From Mikania micrantha (lineage: Eukaryota; Streptophyta; Magnoliopsida; Asterales; Asteraceae): a stretch of 64,000 nucleotides of DNA. Below, in pieces: positions 59,187 through 64,000 of the stretch; position 1 is the first letter of the stretch, and each line of letters opens with the position of its first letter. Where the stretch lies: the NCBI GenBank assembly GCA_009363875.1, contig CM018683.1, forward strand, positions 48,287,711-48,351,710, written 5' to 3'. The notes below the pieces were generated by a model. It had not been told where the DNA came from, searched no databases, and saw only the letters and a list, made by a program, of their open reading frames with translations. A program made the position numbers and the translations under genes.

Positions 59187-60753
59187 GTGAGTTCATACGC
59201 CCCTTTTCTAATCCTAACTTATTTTAAACTCTCGGGGCTGAGAAACATGCTTAACTTTTATTTACTTAAAAGTTTTATGTTTAACATATTGCTTATGCTT
59301 TGATTTAGATAATATTGCTTGACTTATTATCGTTTATCATTTTATGCATGCTTGTATGATCATGAGATGACAGAAACAACTAAGATGAATATGATAATAT
59401 AACTTCATAAATCATCAACACAATAGAATAATATAGTTGTAAGATTCTATCTTATAACATTAATTTATTCTTACTGGAACAAACATTGAGATTATCACAG
59501 GTGAACAAGATGACAAGAACAACAACGAACAGTATCCACCACCTAAGTCAACTAAGTGTTGTAAGAATGGTTCCTATAACACTGTAGTGGCAACATGGTG
59601 ACTATATGGAACAACTAGAATGATAAACATGATAACGTACCTTCATGATAACAACATCATTCACACAACAACTAATATTGTTTAATAAGACAAGATCTTA
59701 TATAACTTTATTAGCAACAATGAGAACACACAACATTGACAACAAACAACATTAACGAACACAATACAATTGATTGCTATTGAACTGTCTGTATTATATC
59801 ATGTCAAGCATGTGCCATATATTCAAGTTTCATTGTAAGTCCCTTTTCAGAATCGTTTACCAGTTAATTTAGTGGGATCTAAACCGACGATAGCATAGTG
59901 GTACCATAGGTTTGACAAACCTATGGCGAGTGAGGTCGGTATGTTAGTCGTAACATCAATTGGCCGGTAACGTATGACCGATAACAGGGTGAGATCAGTC
60001 AGGTTTGGTAAAAGACACATGGTGATATCATTCGATAGTGATATTGTAATTAATCCATCGCTTCTTGTTGACTAGTAGACTGAGGAATTTATTTTCTCTC
60101 ATGTCATATTGCTAGTAACAGTTCGATGAGGTCTATGGTAATACAAAGTGGTAGAGGTAAATCGGATGCATTGTAATCTGATTCGTGATGATTGCTATGG
60201 ATTCCTTTTAGGCTCTATGCACTTCAAGTGAAGAACAAATATCAATTGGTTAACTAACACTCTTACTTTTTGAAAGTGATTAACAGTTAACCCCACAAGT
60301 AATAGAATAATAACAAGGATCAGATTAAACTAATCTAATTTCCTTAACACATCGAGGGTTTATCAATACTTCGGTTTGATAAATAAACCCCTCATATTAT
60401 ATTATTCTACATATGATTCAATGGGTGATGAATACAAACGGACGGGTGAAATGAAAATGGGGATCCGTAGTTGTATTGCAAGTGGTATTAAGTTCTATTA
60501 GATATGTGGTGGGATGTTGGCTAGGGCTCGGTTCCCCTACATATGCCCTATACATAAGCATAGCTAATAGGATGAGATATCACTTGTAAATATAACTATG
60601 GAAAGGCCATTGTGTGAACGGGTGAATCAAACAACTTACAAACAACAAGTATGACATTGTGATTGTGTATGTGAACATTTCAAGGCTTTCAATTTTCAAA
60701 CTTATGAACTCACCAACCTAGTGTTGTCTTTATTTAAATGCATGTTTTCTCAG
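59187..60753 (+). other. Predicted leader intron in G3 LTR2
   Basis: The donor is CATG|GTGAGTTCATACG and the acceptor is GCATGTTTTCTCAG|G. The hairpin around 59904-59926 has a 10-bp perfect stem with a GAC loop. Equivalent to 41883-43467 in LTR1. Confidence 0.45.
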
Positions 60754-61117
60754 GTGACGAACAGGTGTAGTTGCCTATAATCAAGAACTAAGCTAGTGGA
60801 CTTTTAGAAGACCTAGCTTCATTTTGGGTTGCAAACTTTTGGATGACAAAACAATGAATCATCTTTTGTATATCTTGTACAGTTACAAGATATAAACTCA
60901 TTGATTCTTTTGATTAGATTTACTTAGTTAAATTATGAGGAAACAATGTAATTTAACTTTGTAATTCTATTTCATTGTCACGTTAGCATTTCTCATTTAT
61001 TTATCATGTGCTATGTAAACAATCTGATCATTTCGATTATCAAACGATATCGCGCCCCGAGAACTTTCCGCCCGACGGGAAAGTCGATCCAGCCTACTGT
61101 CTCGGGGTGTGACAGAT

Positions 61118-61130
61118 TGGTATAAGAGCC
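61118..61130 (+). other. Primer binding site of G3 (second copy), mutated
   Basis: TGGTATAAGAGCC has one change from TGGTATCAGAGCC. It marks the start of the second internal region of the tandem array. Confidence 0.8.
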
Positions 61131-61288
61131 ATGGTTATAGAGAAATATAGGTCATATTACTCAAACGGTTTGGCCTAGACTATAACCTAGGGACTCTCAT
61201 GTAGAAATCATATGACATAGGATTCTATTTGCATGTGTCTTCTGCATCTGATCACTGCACTAACCGATTTATTTCGGTTATGATCAGA

Positions 61289-62210
61289 ATGCCGCCAAGA
61301 AGACAACCAGCTTTACTGCCACCACCACCACAAGATTCAGCACCGCATTCATCGACACCGACACCATCTGACTCTCCTACACCGCCACCTCCACCTCCTC
61401 CGCCACTGCATGTTCATGAGTTGGATCCTGCTACCATAGCACTGGCCACTCTGCTGACCAGTCAATTGAGGGATGTGATTCCCAAGATGATGAACCGGAT
61501 CAACAGCAACAACAGTAACGTCGCCAACTCATCTGGAGAAGGCAGCGGTAATACCCGACATCATCAGGACTATTCCTACAAGAACTTTGTAGGATGCAAG
61601 CCACCTAGTTTCAGTGGCAGTGAGGGTGCCGTTCGATTGATCCAATGGATCGAAAAGATGGAGACGACCCTGGAAATTAGTAGTTGTCCTGAGCAGTACA
61701 AGGTGAAATATGTTGCGGGATCATTCAACAAAAGAACATTGACTTGGTGGAATGCTCAGGTTCAAGTTAGAGGCATAGATGAGGCTCTGTCCATGCCTTG
61801 GGATGATTTCAAGGCCATGCTGAGGGCAGAGTTTTGTCCAAGGAACGAGCTGAAAAAGGTTGAAACTGAGCTTCTCAACCTTGTAATGATTGGTGCTGGG
61901 CATCTGGCCTACACCACAAGATTTCATGAGTTATCTACTTTGGCACCGGATATAGTGCCAACACTGGAGAAGAGGATCGAACGGTATATCAGTGGATTAC
62001 CGGCTTTTGTGCAAGGTCTTGTTCTTGCTGCTCATCTAACAACCTGGAGATGGCTGTTACTCTGTCATCAACAATGACATATGTGATGGTTGCCTCTGGG
62101 GCACTAAAGAAAGAAACTGAAGCAGTAAAGGTTGGAACTTCAAGAAGGCCGGATAAACGCCCGGCTAAGAAATAGAAAATGGTCAAGAACTTTGCAACGA
62201 CCACTCAAAC
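61289..62210 (+). pseudogene. G3 gag capsid, second copy, truncated
   Basis: Nearly the same as the first copy (44003 onward). A one-base loss near 62043 (CCTGG against CCCTAG) shifts the frame, giving a stop at 62075-62077. The TAG after KRPAKK is present too (about 62173). The sequence breaks off at about 62210 and joins an LTR end. Confidence 0.8.
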
Positions 62211-62269
62211 ACCGAGAACTTTCCTCCCGACGGGAAAGTCGATCCAGCCCGCTGGCTCGGGGTTTGACA
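62211..62269 (+). repeat. 59-bp terminal remnant of a third G3 LTR
   Basis: CCGAGAACTTTCC to GGGGTTTGACA matches the last bases of LTR1 and LTR2. It is joined directly to gag and followed by CACAT, the target duplication. The rest of internal copy 2 and LTR3 was deleted. Confidence 0.85.
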
Positions 62270-62443
62270 CACATGATATAAACGAAGCCTTATGGAAACC
62301 ATTTTTTATTAAGGTCTTTGAAATTAGGGAAAGTGTTAGGAATCTGATTGAAAGGTGATTATAGAGTCACTAAATAAAGATGAGTGCCTAAGTAAGAATT
62401 GGTTGCAAATAACTAACATCATTATGCTAAAATTTCAGTCATT
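62270..62443 (+). other. G2 leader, right piece
   Basis: Begins with target duplication CACAT and continues the G2 leader that was interrupted at 30089. Non-coding. It leads into gag at 62444. Confidence 0.75.
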
Positions 62444-63520
62444 ATGGCTGATGAACATAACATTGGGGAAACTGAGGATGAAGAATTCTTTCTCATTGAC
62501 ACTAGGCGTATTGTGAAAGAGGAGATAGCAAAAGTATTTGAAGCTACCATGCCTACACACGTGGATGGAATGTAATCACCATTGCATAAATTCATCAAGG
62601 ATGAATTTGTGGCTTTAAAAGCGGAACTTGGTCAGACGGTGGACAATCTTGGACCACCAACAAACAAAGTCACTTATAAAGAGTTTATCGCCTGTAAACC
62701 TTCCATGTTCAAAGGGGAGTTTGATCCTTTGTTAATTCAAAGGTGGATTTCAGATATGGAGAGCACATTCGAAACAAGTCATTGTGACCCCAAGGATGAG
62801 GTTGTCTTTGCTGGCAATCAATTGAAAGAACGTGCTAAAGATTGGTGGGAACTTCTTCTTAAGGAGAAGGGTCGTGAGGGAGTTACAAGCCTCACCTGGG
62901 GGCAGTTTAAGGAACTTTTTCTTAAAATATTTAGTCCGCAAGCCGCTATTGATAGGATCACGGAAGATTTTCTCCACATGCGACACAAGGATGAAAGTAT
63001 TGATGCGATCACCGCTATCTTTTATGATAAAGCTAAGTTTTGCCCAGACTTGTTACAGACTGAGAAGATGTGGATCAATAGATATTATAACATGTTAAAT
63101 GCTAAGAATCGTGATTTTCTTACACCATCGAAGTGTGAGACACTCTCAGAACTTATTGATTGTGCACGAGAACGAGAGATGGAGTTGAGAAGACAAGAGG
63201 AACGTGGTGAAAAGAGAAAGGCTGAGAATGTTGATAGTCATTCAAATAAAGGAAAATTCACAAGCTCCTCAAAGAAATTTGGTTTCGAGAAAGAGTTGAA
63301 GAAATGTAGTAGTTGTGGAAAGAATCCCTTGGGGGAATGTTATGCTAAAACTTTGACGTGTTACAAGTGCGGGAAACTGGGGCATCTTGCCTCTCATTGT
63401 ACAAACACTCCAAGCATATGTTTCCATTGTTACAAACCTAGGCATAAGCATAGCGATTGCTCGGAGTTGAAAGGATCTGGATCAGGAAGTGTTAGCGTGA
63501 AGAAAACTGATTACTGCTGA
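62444..63520 (+). pseudogene. G2 gag
   Basis: The ATG at 62444 (MADEHNIGETEDEE) is in frame with the longer open part from 62582, separated by TAA at 62573-62575. Gag core: FIACKPSMFKGEFDPLLIQRWISDMESTF, DWWELLLKEKG, LFLKIFSPQAAIDRI. A basic region and three Cys-rich knuckles follow (CSSCGKNPLGEC, CYKCGKLGHLASHC, CFHCYKPRHKHSDC). TGA at 63518-63520 lies in a small duplication: GAAAGGATCTGGATCAGG occurs three times between 63470 and 63560. Confidence 0.82.
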
Positions 63521-64000
63521 AAGGATCTGGATCAGGAGTTGAAAGGATCTGGATCAGGGAGAGCCTTTCAAATTACCGCTGAAGAGGCTAAAGCGAATCC
63601 TGATGTGGTGACATGTACTTTTCTTGTCAACATTTTACCAGCTTATGTGTTGTTTGATTCTGGTGCAAGTAGATCATTTGTGTCAACTAATTTTATACAT
63701 AACTTGTTATTTGTGTTGGAAAACTTGATTTCTCCTTTAGAAATTAAGGTAGCTGACTCTATGAGCTTCCTAGTTTTTAATGTTTATCGAAATTGTAAAA
63801 TCACCATTGAAGATGAGGATTATGAGATAGAGTTGATACCAATGCTACTACGAGAATTTGATGTTGTGGTAGGAATGGATTGGTTTTCTGCACATCAAGC
63901 CAATATTATATGTGATCGAAAGGTGGTTCAATTGAAGTCACCAAATGGTCGTGAAGTTTGTATAAGCGGAGAGAGAAGACATGGAGTTGTTTTATGTTTG
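63521..64000 (+). pseudogene. G2 protease, running off the window
   Basis: Same frame as gag. The linker GSGSGRAFQITAEEA is followed by retropepsin FDSGASRSFVS (Asp codon at 63656) and [17 protein letters not shown]. The rest of pol lies beyond the window. Because gag carries two stops upstream, this copy is probably inactive. Confidence 0.8.

Larger units (their letters stand above)
56761..61114 (+). repeat. G3 LTR2, full length
   Basis: 4354 bp, TGTGACATCC to CGGGGTGTGACA. It contains all regions lost from LTR1: a CpG-rich upstream stretch (about 57470-57540), a TATA-like box, a pyrimidine-rich start region, the CGAACCT array, then GGCCCA words near 58560-58640 and the leader intron. It acts both as 3' LTR of the first internal region and as 5' LTR of the second. 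Confidence 0.88.
30090..62269 (+). mobile_element. Ty3/gypsy element G3, tandem array with two nested insertions
   Basis: The block is flanked by the 5-bp duplication CACAT (30085-30089 and 62270-62274) and starts TGTGACATTC. Its order is LTR1, internal region, LTR2, a second partial internal region, and the last 59 bp of a third LTR. Such arrays arise by unequal recombination between LTRs, here followed by a deletion. LTR1 is split by G4 and gag by N1. The pol region carries many stops, so the element is dead. Confidence 0.85.

Overview
The window looks like gene-poor, repeat-dense plant nuclear DNA. I found no host protein-coding gene, rRNA gene, functional tRNA gene or CRISPR array. Almost every base belongs to LTR retrotransposons: four Ty3/gypsy insertions of chromovirus type (G1, G2, G3, G4), one Ty1/copia element of Sirevirus type (C1), and one gag-protease-only Athila/Tat-like element (N1). 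The element families and the env-like third ORF of C1 recall those I know from Asteraceae genomes. That assignment rests on memory of protein families, not on a search.

Layout. G1 has a 5' LTR (496-3382), an acidic ORF before gag (3566-4192), a broken gag-pol (4443-9007), two polypurine-tract blocks and a 3' LTR cut after 200 bp (9566-9765). An unassigned stretch (9766-12260) follows. Then the G1 left flank and LTR appear again almost unchanged (12261-15598), joined by a short templated repeat to a decayed C1 (15599-27446). C1 carries gag, protease, integrase, RT/RNase H and an env-like ORF. Its env-like ORF is interrupted by G2, whose 5' LTR is 27447-29777. G2's own internal region is split by a 32-kb block (30090-62269) and resumes at 62275 with gag and protease, running off the window.

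The 32-kb block is G3, a tandem LTR-internal-LTR-partial gag-LTR remnant flanked by the 5-bp target duplication CACAT. Its first LTR is split by G4 (30725-41236, duplication AAACC), which is young. Its gag is split by N1 (44999-53110, minus strand, duplication GCAAC). The insertion order is therefore C1, then G2, then G3, then N1 and G4 separately.

Most coding regions are broken. The exception is G4 pol, an open frame of 1126 codons with all catalytic motifs. Patterns that the ordinary element annotation does not explain include: a predicted leader intron at matching places in the LTRs of G1, G3 and G4 (and another in G2), with a covarying hairpin inside it; a possible in-frame intron in G4 gag; a pre-gag protein with a SUMO-interaction-like motif, a nuclear signal and a coiled coil; the 11-mer CGCGGTACGCG set in hairpins in both G4 and N1; AGGTTCG-rich leader arrays in C1 and G3; and doubled PPT blocks in three elements.
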